The translations under genes were made by a program, and so were the position numbers. Of a DNA stretch of 64,000 nt, positions 33,350 through 45,259 are shown in pieces. The notes beneath the pieces are model-generated. The model saw only the letters and a program-made list of their open reading frames with translations. It was not told the DNA's origin and did no database searches. The stretch covers positions 4,740,853-4,804,852 of the forward strand of contig JAQFVV010000021.1 of assembly GCA_028023455.1 (NCBI GenBank). The letters run 5' to 3'. Within the stretch, counting starts at the first letter, position 1, and each line of letters opens with the position of its first letter. The DNA comes from Epiperipatus broadwayi (taxonomy: Eukaryota; Onychophora; Udeonychophora; Euonychophora; Peripatidae).

Positions 33350-35280
33350 GATGCAAAGAAAGTTAAAAGACAAGATATAAGAATAATAAAACTTTTAATT
33401 TATTTTACTGCTTGAAATTGATTCTTAGGTAAATGGTCATATGAATACCTTACTTATATTCTAGAATTGTTGTGTGTGCGGGGGGGGGGGGTCATTCAGA
33501 TAGCTTTCAGAACTAAGAGATGACTATAAATCAGATTTTTGACATCTTTGAAAAAAGAAAATGAGAAACACACCAAAAAAAAAAAAAACTTATAGAGATT
33601 AAAAGTTTTATAGATTATAGGACTTTCGACATCCATTGATGGAGAATCATCCAGAAGTAAAAAAATGAAAAACAGATCCCTTCATAGAATCATGTGTGAA
33701 CTAAAAAAAAAAAATTGAATCTAAATCGTAAATGATTAGTTGTAAAATGCAACAAATTTATCAAGTAATTTATTAATAAATATTACATTGCTGTGAATCT
33801 GGAGTCAAAAACATTGAATTAAAAGACTTTACAACTGAGAGGAATAAAAGAAAAATTTATTGCCAGATTTTTATTTAAACATAACAATGGAGAATGCCTG
33901 CTTACAAATAATCATCATTATCAGGCATTCACGAATGAGTACGGCCATTTCTACTCTGGTGGGAGGAGGAATATAGAAGAACAAAAAATGTATATTCTAT
34001 AAGATGAGTTTTGCACTGATTATACAAACTAATCTGTAAAACATAATTATGCCTGCATTTAGAGTTGGCTCAAGGGGAGTGCAAATGGTGCATTAGCATA
34101 AGGCCTCATGTTTGTCATGCCCTAAGCAATCTGTGTCTATTGTGAAACTTAAAAAGTAAAACATTTTTTCATGGGCTAAATGTAACTATGTTTTCTTTTC
34201 TGCAATTCGGCTTAATCAGTAATTGAATAAACAAAATAAAATACACGTAATGCAAAAAATTATATTTTCCTTTTTTGAATTTTTTTTGCAAATTCCGATT
34301 CAAAATAAATGAACAATTTTAATGAAGAGAATCATTCTTGACTTGGGATTATATGAATTGCAAAGCAGTATATCTATACCTGCAAATAAGATAATTTTTA
34401 AATATATATATAAATCTTTTTTATCATATGTAAAGGAAGCCCCACGTGAAAATGTACCATGCCAGCCTTTTCTTGGGCTGTCTCTGTCCATGTATACAAT
34501 ATACTGATCCATCCTCTTCATTAGTTATTTTGTGATGCCATTTTTTTAACTTCCATAGCAAGATTTTTGCCTGAAAGACTCTAACTGGAGCTTTCAGTGC
34601 TGATTCCCAGCCAGATTCTCATAATAAAAACAACCAGAGTTTTTTACAAGTCTTTCTCTTTATAACCTAAATATCTTAATCTAAATATCTTCATCCCAAA
34701 CAAGCATTATATTATGGAGTATGTACATTGTTTTCTCATTCTAATAATCAATTGGTTCTTGGTCTAAAAATGGAAATAATGTTGCCATAAATTCTCAGCA
34801 CATGCAAGCTGGTGGTGCCATCTTTTATTATTACATCATGATGGTTCATCCAATCAAAAAATGGTAACTCATCTTAATGAGAAAGCAGTTACTGGAAAAT
34901 CCCTATGATGAATTTTTTGATGTTTTTCTATGTCAATCTGTTTGATCTTTTATAACTATTGAATAAAATTATTATTTCAATTTATTATTTAGGAGTATTT
35001 CACTTAAAAATGGATTAATCAAAATAGGCCATTAATGAAGATAGCTAGAACCTATCATTCACAGAATTATGATATTCTTCTCCCTTAGAAGTGAAGATGA
35101 TATCACATTACAATTGTATTGGTTACTTTAATGAAGGTGTCACTTTTCTAACCAACTCATAATCTTTTGTAACCATTACTATATAGTTAAAAAATTATCT
35201 AGACAGTCATTTTCTGACCATTAGAGATGGTTAGCTGCATTGGCTATCTTTCTGAAAGAAAAAAAAATCAAATTTATGTT
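33350..35280. other. No recognised gene
   Basis: Two overlapping frames on opposite strands at 34300-34521 are chance. Contains a G run (33480-33490) and several A runs. Confidence 0.45.
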
Positions 35281-35284
35281 TTAA

Positions 35285-35510
35285 AACAGGAAAAACTCTC
35301 CATACAGAAGTGCCACTCAGTGCAAGCTAGAATAATCAATGAATGCCAGAAGGCTTGTGCATAAAATCCCTATCTAGTGCCTACTCATCCAATATCCCCA
35401 GACTAGTTTCTAGCTTGTGGTTTGCACTGAGTGGCACTATTGTATGGAGAGTTTTGCCTATGTTAGTAACAGTTATGAGCAAGCATAAGAAATGTTGATC
35501 ATGTGATATC
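35285..35510 (+). mobile_element. Hammerhead-family retroposon, subfamily 2
   Basis: The inverted part runs from AAAACTCTCCATACAGAAGT to CCAGACTAGTTTCTAGCTTG and breaks inside the hammerhead stem II loop. The sense part from GCACTGAGTGGCACTATTG reaches the 3' end ATGTTGATCATGTGAT. CTGATGA is lost at the junction. A TSD was not found. Confidence 0.75.
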
Positions 35511-35949
35511 AGTTTAGAAGTTTATGAATTAAAAAATTTGAGATTACTTGACTCAGACTTGAATCCCAGATTGTGGAAGAGACTTGATATTACTAATTCT
35601 ATGAGACCCTTTCATATTATAATGGATCATAATTTTACACATGAAGTTAGTAATTGGTTATGAGAACATTAGCAAAGGATTGTGGCATGCTTCTTCAACT
35701 AATACAACTAAAAATGATATAGTGATGTAAACATTTAAAGAAGGCATATCCATGCCCCTTTATAAGACTCAAACAACCCAAGTTATGCAATAACTATTGA
35801 AATTATAAAACAAAATTTTAAAAGAATAAACTATCTAATATTTGCAGTGGTATCGAATGTATGAGTGTAAACTGCAATTAATACATGTAATAAAAAACTG
35901 TCAATATAATATTTCAGTTTTAACAATTACTGCCATTATTCTTGCATAG

Positions 35950-36480
35950 TTTGGTGCAGTCTTGTGAAGACATGAAGGTGAAGTTAAAAGAAAAGTAGCA
36001 TTGGCAAAGGATGTACCTATTGAGAGGAAGAAAATATTTTTTGGATCTTTGAAGAAAAAATTAAGGAAAAGATTAATGAAGTGCTATGTGTGGAGTGTTA
36101 TTGTATGGTTGTGAAACATGGATGATGAATAAAAGAATTAGAAATAGATTGCAGGTCTTTTGAGATGTTGTCATGGATTAGAATGGAGAAAATTAGTTGG
36201 ATGAATCAAATGACACATGAGGAATTTTGGAAAGAATAAATGAAAAAAAAAAGAAGATTGAAGAAATTAGAGAAAGAGAATTATGAAGAAAGATTAGTTT
36301 AATAAAGAATGTTTTCAAAGGAATGATGACTGGAAACAAGAAGAAAGAAAGGAAACTTTAATAGATTATTACAAGAGATGGAAAGAGATATGTGGAATTG
36401 AAGATCTGGGCAATGAACAGAATGGAAAAATGGATGAATTAGCTCTCTGGACCTGTCCATAGGGCAGAGCACTATTGATT
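35950..36480 (+). pseudogene. C-terminal fragment of another LINE (RTE/RTEX-like)
   Basis: Across frameshifts the translation gives LRKRLMKCYVWS, then VLLYGCETWMMNKR, and ends KRWKEICGIEDLGNEQNGK. The CYVWSVxLYGCETW motif is typical of the region after the RT domain in RTE-related LINEs. Many stops; dead. Confidence 0.65.
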
Positions 36481-36484
36481 GACT

Positions 36485-36595
36485 TTAATGCAGAAAGTGG
36501 CAAGCTGTGAAGTTTAAGGTCCATTGATCAAACTCAGATTCTGTCACCTCTGGCAAAAATTCCTGAGCAATTCAATAATTTATCATTAACTTCAC
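36485..36595 (+). mobile_element. tRNA-derived SINE, family 2
   Basis: AAAATTCCTGAGCAATTCAA at the 3' side and a degraded head. It follows directly after the LINE fragment. Confidence 0.5.
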
Positions 36596-36696
36596 ACAAA
36601 CAATCCATTTGTTTAATGTTCAGCACTTTTTACTATGATTTATTTACTTATTATATGTAAATATATAGTATATATTCTCAAGTTATCAATGCTACT

Positions 36697-36925
36697 CTCA
36701 TTTCAATTTCACTATATTACAACCATCCATCATCATGAAAAGTCAGATCATCCTCTCACACTGGGAATACCCTTTATCTCAACTTCACCGTACCACAATC
36801 GTCCATCATCATGGAAAATCAGATCACACTCTCTTACTGGGAACATCCCTCATCTCAACTTCACCATACCACAATCATCCATCATCATGGAAAGTCAGAT
36901 CACCACTCGCACTGGTCACAGTTCT
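36697..36925. repeat. Minisatellite, 76 bp period, three units
   Basis: CATCCATCATCATG-type modules start at 36724, 36800 and 36876, exactly 76 bp apart. Overlapping frames of 102 and 124 codons here exist only because the repeat lacks stops. Confidence 0.85.
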
Positions 36926-38030
36926 CATTTTAACTCCATCAAATCGCATCTATTCACCAACACAGAAACTCAGACCTTTCTCACTACTAAAGATGAAAAC
37001 ATTTTTTAAAAAGTTTAAATTTTTATATATTATTAATAATTAATGTTTTCTGATGCTTTGAATTATTCTCAATGATTTTCAACCTAAATTAATTTATTTC
37101 AAATTACACCTGATAAATTTCTTTAGAAATATAATTAAATCAGTCATCTGTGTAAGGAAAGTTTTTCACCTGACTAATTTTTAATTTCTATTACAGATAT
37201 CTCTTTTATCAATAAACTTATTCTAGAGCCAATATCCCTGCTAATTATATTGGAGACAGTTCAGATAAAAAGAATTTTGATACTGTTGTGTAATTAACTG
37301 TTACTGTTAATTAAAATTCGCGTTTACAGTTATTTACTATTATTTCCAAAAAAATATTTCTTTCATCTTTGACTGGGTTTATTACCACTGCTACTGTTTC
37401 TAAGATTGCTTGCTGTTGTAATGGCTGATTTGTGTGTGTGTGACAATAAAATGGCACCCTGTATGGGTTAGTGCAGCGATGGAGTGAAAGATTCGAAGCA
37501 TATAAGTTCCTGGCTATAAACTCAATCTATCATTTCCACAACATAAACATTGCGTGACATTGTGAAGAACCAATTATTAATATTATTTTTAGTAAATTGC
37601 ATTAATTAAAAATATAAATCAAAGACGAAAAGTTACTACTATATAAAATTATAAATTGGTGATGATATATTGTACATTTAGCTAGTAATAAAGGTAAAAT
37701 TATTTAAGTGTTTCACAATTTTTAACACCTGAAAATTAAATACTAAAATACAATAGGCAATGCTAAAAGTTTTAGTTTCAACATAAACTTTTCTTTCAAT
37801 TTTCCAGGTCCATTCAACACCGTCACTTGCGGTTGAAAAATTACAAACTATTATTTACGTAATACACAAGATTAACACACCAACACTGGTTTATTAAGTA
37901 AATGAAATACTCTCAATCCACTGCACAAGATAAAACTCTTTAAGATATATCAATTATTTTACTTCATTGATTGACAGATGTTTTTCATATATATGTTACC
38001 TGCTGCAACAGTATGTTTGTATTTTATCTA
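36926..38030. other. No supported gene
   Basis: AT-rich; shares AAACTCAATCTATCATTTCC (37519) with 29689. Confidence 0.4.
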
Positions 38031-38034
38031 GAAC

Positions 38035-38225
38035 AAATTATATATAAATATAATGTCATGTGAAATTTACCAAGTCTATTTTAAATTATAATTGAACTGC
38101 CCTCTAGCAGCCTTGTTCAATAACTTTTTGCAGTAAAAAAATGGAATATGACCGCTAGAGGGCAGTTCAATTATTATTTAGCATAGATTTGGTAAATTTC
38201 ACATGGCATTATATTTATTCAATAT
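38035..38225. repeat. Inverted repeat (MITE-like), arms about 80 bp
   Basis: ATGTCATGTGAAATTTACC opposite GGTAAATTTCACATGGCAT, and TTGAACTGCCCTCTAGC opposite GCTAGAGGGCAGTTCAA. Spacer ~40 bp. The right arm contains CCGCTAGAGGGCAG (38152-38165), one mismatch from the CTCF core consensus. Confidence 0.8.
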
Positions 38226-38754
38226 TAAATCATTATTTATATATAATATAAAGACACTATAATAGTAATTTTAAAAATCAAATATACCTTCAATGCGTTA
38301 GTATCATATTTATGATTATCAACACAATGCTGTTGGCTCTGATTCAAACCAGGTATTATTGTTCAGATGGTTAGTGAAGAAAGAAAATCAAAGAAGCCTG
38401 GATTATTTTGCAAAATTGAAATGTGATGAATCAGCGAGCCAATAGCATTCAAATAAGTAAAAATGTTTTTTTTTTTAATATTAACAGTGAAATATCGTTG
38501 TGTTGATAGCCATGATTATACTAATACATTAAACATTTACTTTCTTTATTAAATTAATATTAAAGTTTATACTCTGTTAAAACATTTTTATATTATATAA
38601 AATAATGACAATTCAATCTATTATATATTATAACAATGTAGATTCAATTGCAGTGTGAATGAGTTGTTATAAAGCTGTCTGGTCAATAAAGTAATAAAGA
38701 CTAATAGATTGGTTAATAAAATGTGCTTACTGCAAGCTATATTATATAAACATA

Positions 38755-38995
38755 GTCATAAAATGGAGTTGGGCTGGACATATTGCTAGAAGAGATGATA
38801 ATAGATGGACAATTGAAATCTTAAACTGCATTCCAAGAGATTGTAAAAGACCCAGAAAGAGACCACACATGAGATGAATAAAATAAGAAAGTGTGCAAGG
38901 GTGATGGGAGAAGAGAAGCTAAAGATTGGAGAAGATGGATTGCACTCAGTGAGACCATCCTGCAGTGGATTGGTAATGGTTGATGATGACATGAA
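38755..38995 (+). pseudogene. RTE-type LINE 3' fragment
   Basis: WAGHIARRDDNRWTIE-like residues and the 3' end CTGCAGTGGATTGGTAATGG match the antisense copy at 56463-56730 and the sense copy at 47140-47290. The tail ends in a TGATGATGAC repeat. Confidence 0.75.
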
Positions 38996-38999
38996 ATAC

Positions 39000-41080
39000 A
39001 TTTATACTATTTAATAACAAATATACAATTGTGTATTTACACTATATATACAATCCTATACCTTCACCTGATACTGTTGGTTTGGTATAGCATTTTTTTG
39101 CCATAAAACTATAGAAGAAAGAGACTTCAGGTATCTTTATAAGTTTATCTACACTTCCAGATGTACCATGACAGCTTGCCTTATGAGTAGTATAATGGCT
39201 CTTCTGGATGTTATGTGACAGTTTATCTCATGTCTGATTTATGTCTAGTAGCTTCCAGTTTTAAAGTGAACTTTCCTTATGGAGGTATATTATGCTGTTC
39301 AGCCTTGACAGTTATTGTCTGACTATACCTCCAAATGGATTGACTATATGTGGCCAGATATCCAACCATACTGAGAAAAATTGGATTCAGTAAGCATTAT
39401 CACCCGTTGGCCTATTCTTGTCATAGGATGTATGTTATCTATCTGCGCATACATTGGTTTGTGGTGTGGTGATGAATGCTCAATTTGATCAAGATAAGGA
39501 ATCTGGACTAGTTCATTATTTGAGAGCAAGGTGAGATATAATATAAAATTTTATATTGCCATGTTATGTTTGCACACATATCAAACATATACACACAATT
39601 TAATTATACCGATGTAAGAAATTAAGAGGATATTAGTTTATATCATTAATGGTATTATTATTATTCTGTGAGAGAACTGTATTTTGTAAAAGTAAAATGA
39701 TAAATCATTTAATAAAAGACAGGAAAAATAAATTAGATCATTTATTAATGTTTTAGTGCATGCAATTGAATTTGAATTGCATAGTTTAAGTAATTATATT
39801 TTGTAACCCTTTCAGATTTGCCTGCTGGATGGGAGTGTAAAGAAACAATTTGATTTTTTTTATAGTAAATTGAATGACAAATCTAAATATGTTATTGAAA
39901 ATTATAAAGCAATAAAATTTAGAAAGAGAATTAATTTCTCTTTCTTGCTAACCTAAACATAAACTTTTATACCTATTTATAAAATAATTATTTGAAGGTA
40001 ATTTTTTTTTAAAAAAACATATTTTGTAAAATCATATTAAATCAGATCATTAAGACTGGATAAAGATGTTACATTTTGGATAGAAATTAACACAGATTTA
40101 ATTATGAATTAAGTGTTAAAAACATGATAATAAAAATATAAATAGGTCTGAAAAAGGACAATAGTCTAATCTTGTCTCAAGAAGGAAGGAATGCAGATTG
40201 ATTCTAAGAAAGGATAAAATGCCTAGAGAGAACTAGTTGTTAAAAAAGAAAAACTGCTGGTTTAAACAATTTCTCTCAAAATAATTTCAGTATAGCTGTA
40301 TTTTATGACTGTTTCAAAGTATTTTTCAATACTCAACAATTGTGGTGATATTAGTTAGCAAAGAACTATTTACCATAAGTGATTAAAAAACTAAACTCAC
40401 AGCAGTTAAAAGACCTGGAATTATGCAGTCATTTCCAGATATGAACATTGAAATTGTAAAACATATGAACAGCGAAGATGCATAGAATATAATGTTGCAT
40501 GCTTTAAAGTAGGAAATCAGACTGTAAAGAAAGAAGTGGACTCTTCTGTAAGACCTACCATATATCAATCTTTAGTGGTACTCATCTACATTGTCTACTG
40601 TCACTGATACCCAAATAGAATAATCACAATCATGATTACATTAATAAAGATTATCATCGAAGATGTGCTCATGCATATATATAAAATAAGTTTACATTCT
40701 CTTCAAAAACCATGGTTTAAAACATTTTATTATCTGGTAAGATCTTTCTTCATATTTAACTTAAGGCCTTAATGTTTAAATTTTTTCAATTTAATATTTT
40801 TTATTTGTTTCTTTTATATTTTGTTAATTATGATTTTATAAACAATGATATCGTATCTTATTTATTTAATGTAAATAAATTAAGATATTTTTTACTAAAC
40901 AATTTGTTTTGTTTTTTGAATTTATTCCAAACATATGTCATTAATATCCATTAACCCTGAGAAGTCATGCCTTCATTTGGGGGCATGCCAGAAATTACTT
41001 TAAAATGATGATCAGTGTTAAGTAAAATAACCAGAAGTAAACATTCTATTTAAGAAAGAGGACACCTAAAGATACATTTT
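39000..41080. other. No recognised gene
   Basis: The somewhat less AT-rich segment 39060-39540 has a minus-strand frame (39344-39529) with HPMTRIGQRVIMLTESN, faintly like the end of a gypsy integrase. That is too weak to annotate. Confidence 0.35.
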
Positions 41081-41084
41081 AATA

Positions 41085-41175
41085 GCAGTATGTGATGATG
41101 TGATGTGATGCACTGTGAATTCTCCTTAAACGGAGTCAGGAATCTTTCAGCAACTATGCCCAAAGAAACCTGTTA
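41085..41175 (-). mobile_element. LINE 3' tail fused to hammerhead-family element
   Basis: GATGTGATGTGATGCACTGT through CAAAGAAACCTGTTAGCC is the last ~90 bp of the zinc-finger LINE family. It abuts the inverted end of the following retroposon, in the same relative orientation as at 31823-31950. Confidence 0.75.
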
Positions 41176-41425
41176 GCCATAAACTCTCCTTACAGTAGTA
41201 CCACCAAGTGTAAGTCTTCATAAACAATGGATGTAGGAAGGTTTGTTTATAAAATCCCTATATATGTCTGGAGATATTGGATGAGTAGGCACTGGATAGG
41301 AATTTTATGCACAAACCTTCTTGCATCCGTTGATTATGAAGGCTTGTACTTCGTGGCAATACTGAATGGAGAGTTTTGCCTGTTTTAACAGCCTCTGTAA
41401 GCATATGAAATAGTGATCATACGAT
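41176..41425 (+). mobile_element. Hammerhead-family retroposon
   Basis: The inverted part (AAACTCTCCTTACAGTAG to AAATCCCTATATATG) is followed by a sense part starting TCTGGAGATATTGG and reaching CATACGATGTTTTGATAG. The sense part starts at what would be the hammerhead cleavage point of the unit. The CTGATGA-GAAAC core itself is absent. Confidence 0.75.
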
Positions 41426-42110
41426 GTTTTGATAGATTAATTTAAATTGAATCTAAACAAAAAAAAATAAAAATGCTTTTGGAATCATACTTTCAATGAT
41501 AAGTTTACTTTGATCATCATCATAATGTGGGTTATATGAGAATTTATTTAATTTGGGTTTAAACATTTTATTTGAAGTCTATATGTTTTATTTGAATTTA
41601 TAGATTAGATAAAGTATAACCCATTTGTATGTCAAAACAATTTTAGTAGTTGCTAAACAATTATAAATGACTTATAATTTCAGTGAATTGAAGTAATTAA
41701 TATGTGAATTATTATAATTCTTTAATTATATACAATTCTGCATATGGATATGGTTATAATTCTTTGCATATTGCTCCAGTTAGCATTATTCATAGATATT
41801 TTCTATATATGTTCAAAGTTCAAAATGAAGAGTTAATAATTTTATACTAATTGACCATATATATATATATATATAAACATTACAAGCATATATATATATA
41901 TATATATCCCTAATTGGAAATTGAAGTAGGAAACTTTAGAGCTCTTGAGTCTGATGTTTTCATGGCTGGATTAATCTGTTCAGAGCATACTGCATTGTGG
42001 CATCATATCTTAATAAATATCTATATATATGCTGCTTTCATACATTTTCAAATAATATATATTTGGAAAAAGAAAAATATATAATTTCATCTTTCTTATT
42101 GCATTACCAA
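41426..42110. other. AT-rich; TA microsatellites
   Basis: (TA)n tracts at 41858-41875 and 41889-41906. No gene seen. Confidence 0.5.
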
Positions 42111-42114
42111 ATTC

Positions 42115-42365
42115 ATATAATATTAATATCATCTATATTCTTTGTTACTTTTTACAATGCTTTTTTATAAACCACTATTGACCGGTTCAATTGCCCCAGA
42201 AATCTTCTTCAAAACTTCTACTTATATTTCCAAATATTTATATTTATATTAGGAAATATAAATAGAAGTTCTGAAGAAGATTGCTGGGGCAATCGCAACT
42301 GTCAATAGTGGGGTGTAAAAAAGTATTGTAAAAAGTAACAAAGAACATAGATGATATTAAAATTA
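42115..42365. repeat. Inverted repeat, arms about 120 bp
   Basis: AATATCATCTATATTCTTTG opposite CAAAGAACATAGATGATATT; GAAGAAGATTGCTGGGGCAA is mirrored on the left arm. The sense strand shows CTGAAGA, then GATTGC/GCAATC, then GCAAC and GTC, i.e. a hammerhead-like order with one extra base before stem II and GAAAC changed to GCAAC. Confidence 0.75.
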
Positions 42366-42369
42366 AATA

Positions 42370-43015
42370 TATATATATGGTTTTACAGATTTAAAATTTC
42401 ATGTATCTATATAAATTATAAAAATGTATATATTTTATTTTAATGCTAGCGATTTTAATGAATATGCAAATAATTTTATGGCTTACCAAATATATAGTGC
42501 TAAGAATGTAATCCTATTTCATGAAACAAACAATCTGAATATATTATTACTAAGGCAGATTACAAGCAAGATTCTCATTGAATCATTTAAATAATTACTG
42601 CAGTAAAATTAGCTGTATGCAGAGCCTTTATTTTGCCCAATTTCCAGAATGGAAATGAGGCTTTAATATCCTATTGATGTAAGTATATTAAAAAGTTTTT
42701 ATTTAAGGGTGTGTCATATGGTTATAAAATTATGACAACAATATTATAAGCCCAATCAATATGCTAGATTATAATACATGCAAAGTAAATGAAAGACGCA
42801 AATACTTCTTGAAAAAATATTTTACGATGAATTCAAGTATGGTTTAATGGAAGAGTCAGATACCATTTATGTTATAAAGATGTTATGTTTTTGTAAAAAT
42901 TGCATACAAGTTTGTGCACTCCAGAAAAACTAGAATTTATTCGAGAGATTGTTTTTAGATCGCACACTGATAACTGAGGAATTTAATTAAAACATTAACG
43001 TAATGGCGATCGACA
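42370..43015. other. No recognised gene
   Basis: AT-rich sequence without supported repeat matches. Confidence 0.4.
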
Positions 43016-43019
43016 ATTC

Positions 43020-43640
43020 CAAGAAATATTTGCTGATTGCAAATATTTTTAGATAAGAGACCTTACCTTATTGGACAAGGTAATTAATTACTGCAGTTAT
43101 CAGAAAGCTATAAAAAGACTGTGTAACAACTACATAAGGCCATTATTCGAGTGCATCTCCAGTTGACTTTTCCTGTTCAATTCCGGTAGGAGAGATCAAG
43201 TGTCAGTGCTTCGGTTAATGTCCAGCACTCAGTGGAAATGTAGTTCATGAGCATAGCTGAATAGGCCCACAGAGATTGGGAGACCGAAGTCTGAGGAAAC
43301 TGTCCGGATAGTAGCTGAATGAAGAGTTGAGTTTCCAGCGGTTTTCAAGTGGAGTTACTGGTAGACAGTTGCAGAGATGGAAGCTGTAAGGAGCTTAAGG
43401 TCAGTCACAGTGCTATACTACAATACGTTCGTGTGCAGCTAAACTGGACTGAGGCCAAGATATGTGTAAACCTAGCCCATTGTGAACCGTTTTTGTAGCA
43501 GCCAGCCTGAATGAACATCGAGGGAATTGAATATTAGCGAACTGTAGAGATAGAGTTGTTGCAGACTATTCGCTATTCTGATTACTTAAAAACATTGTGT
43601 CTTAATGTATATAGTCATACTTATGGACACGTCAAAAGAT
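43020..43640 (+). other. GC-richer block with TATA-like box; possible solo LTR or promoter
   Basis: About 600 bp of near-balanced composition inside AT-rich DNA. GCTATAAAAAGAC (43108-43120) is a good TATA box and would place a start near 43140-43155. No second copy or clear TSD was found, and no long frame follows. Either a solo LTR or a 5' region of an unrecognised transcript. Confidence 0.35.
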
Positions 43641-43765
43641 ATCAAAGATATTCTAAAGTAATGTTATATTGATTACTTGCATATAGAAAATATAACCGAG
43701 GATAGAATGTAATGGAGAGATGTATTTTTATACTGGACTACTTCCTTCATTTAATATGAGTATTG

Positions 43766-44150
43766 GATGTCTTTAAAAAAATTTAATTTTATTTGAATAT
43801 TCCAAATACATTCAACTGTTAATAATAGCACACAGGTTAGTATATGCCCGATGTTTTGAGAGGAATTATTCTTTCCTCTTTTTCAGGTGTTGCTGGCTGA
43901 CCAGTCATAGTACTACCATGGGAATCGAACCTGGATTTTTAGATTCTTGAGTATTGATTTTTAAGGTAATGCTCTAACCAACTAAGCAATCCTGTTGGCT
44001 CAGTTGATTAGAATGTTACCTTAATCTGAAAAAGAGGGGAGAATAATACCTCTCGAAACATTGTACACATACTAACTTGTATGCTATTGCTAACAGTTGA
44101 ATGTATTTGGAATATTTAAATAAAGTTAAATTTTTCTAAAGACATTCTAT
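43766..44150. mobile_element. Head-to-head pair of SINE family 3
   Basis: The minus-strand copy (about 44000 to 43766) has a tRNA-like head: GGTTAGAGCATTACC (A box), GGTTCGATTCCCATGG (B box). Its tail is CCTGAAAAAGAGGAAAG and it ends AATAAAATTAAATT. The plus-strand copy (about 43995 to 44150) lacks the anticodon-to-B-box part and ends AATAAAGTTAAATT. The palindrome extends to both outer ends (ATGTCTTTA / TAAAGACAT). Confidence 0.8.
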
Positions 44151-45031
44151 AATCATATTAGATGATGGAAATAGTCCAACATATAAATACAACTAAAACA
44201 TCATCATCACAAAACTTCAGGAATACACTAATTGTGAGATGCATTTAAAAGGTTTCAAAGTATTCAAATGTTTCAAAGAGAAAAGTTCACTACAAAAAAG
44301 GTTAAAAGATAACAATACATCAAATAAACAGGACCAACATGAACTCATCTTTAATGTTTTATATATTTGTCTGTCTTTGTTTTTTTTCTGGAGTTAGTCA
44401 TATATAGTGTGTATATAATGAAGCAATAGCTTACTTATTGTCTTGATTTATTAATAAATATATTAATTAGGTAAAATGTGAGAGAATATAACTGGTTAGA
44501 ATTGTAACAACAATTAAAACTCAAGTAAAAATGGTGAAAAAGATACTAATAACTATAAAAAGATTAGAAAATACTACATGAATGATTGGTTAGAATAGTA
44601 ATAATAATTAAAACTCAAGTACAAAGGGGGGTGGGTACTAATAACCATAAAACCATGAGAAAACCTATGTGAAGTTCTCTTTTTACATTTAATGTATGCT
44701 TTAAGAATGAGTTTTTTTCATTCTATTTTAGAGTGAAGAGAATTATTCCTATAAGCATATATTAAATGTAAACAGAGAATCACATCTTAGCCAAAGGTTA
44801 AAGATACCTACAGCTAGCACAAAATTGGGATCATTAAAATCTATCATTATAGGGGTAATGTAAATCTGTTAACTATACAGGCAAACTGACTTGGGTTTAG
44901 ATATTTATGATCTTTTTTAATATCAGGTTATTAGCTTGAAAATTGTAAAAAAATTAAAAAGGAAACTGCTTGATGTAAAATAGATTAGGTTCACAGTTAC
45001 TATCAAAGGCTGTAAGTCAAAAACTAATCAG
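44151..45031. other. No recognised gene
   Basis: Starts with GATGATGGAAATAGTCC, also at 16601. Otherwise AT-rich without supported features. Confidence 0.45.
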
Positions 45032-45045
45032 AATGGATTATATTA

Positions 45046-45245
45046 AACCACTAAACATCACATGATCACTATCTCATACTAGCACAATAATTGTTATTAA
45101 ACAATTCAAAATACAGCAAAACTCTCCATATAGTAGTGCCATCTTGTGCTAACAAGAGCAATCAACGGATGCCAGAAGTTGATTGCTCTTGTTAGCACAA
45201 GATGGCACTACTATATGGAGAGTTTTGCTGTATTTTGAATTGTTT
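45046..45245 (-). mobile_element. Hammerhead-family retroposon (3' part, palindromic)
   Basis: Flanked by a perfect 14 bp direct repeat, AATGGATTATATTA, at 45032-45045 and 45246-45259. On the minus strand an inverted 5' segment is followed by a sense segment ending GATGTTTAGTGGTT, the same 3' end as at 63747. The ribozyme region is not included. Arms are nearly identical, so the insertion is young. Confidence 0.88.
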
Positions 45246-45259
45246 AATGGATTATATTA

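Noticed and set aside
36635-37043. Two long overlapping frames (124 and 102 codons)
   Set aside because: They are translations of a stop-free 76 bp tandem repeat.
38035-38225. CRISPR-like or phage-type repeat structure
   Set aside because: A single inverted pair with no regularly spaced repeats; the window is animal nuclear DNA.
39344-39529. Gypsy integrase C-terminus (HPMTRIGQRV)
   Set aside because: Similarity limited to a few residues; no other pol sequence or LTRs nearby.
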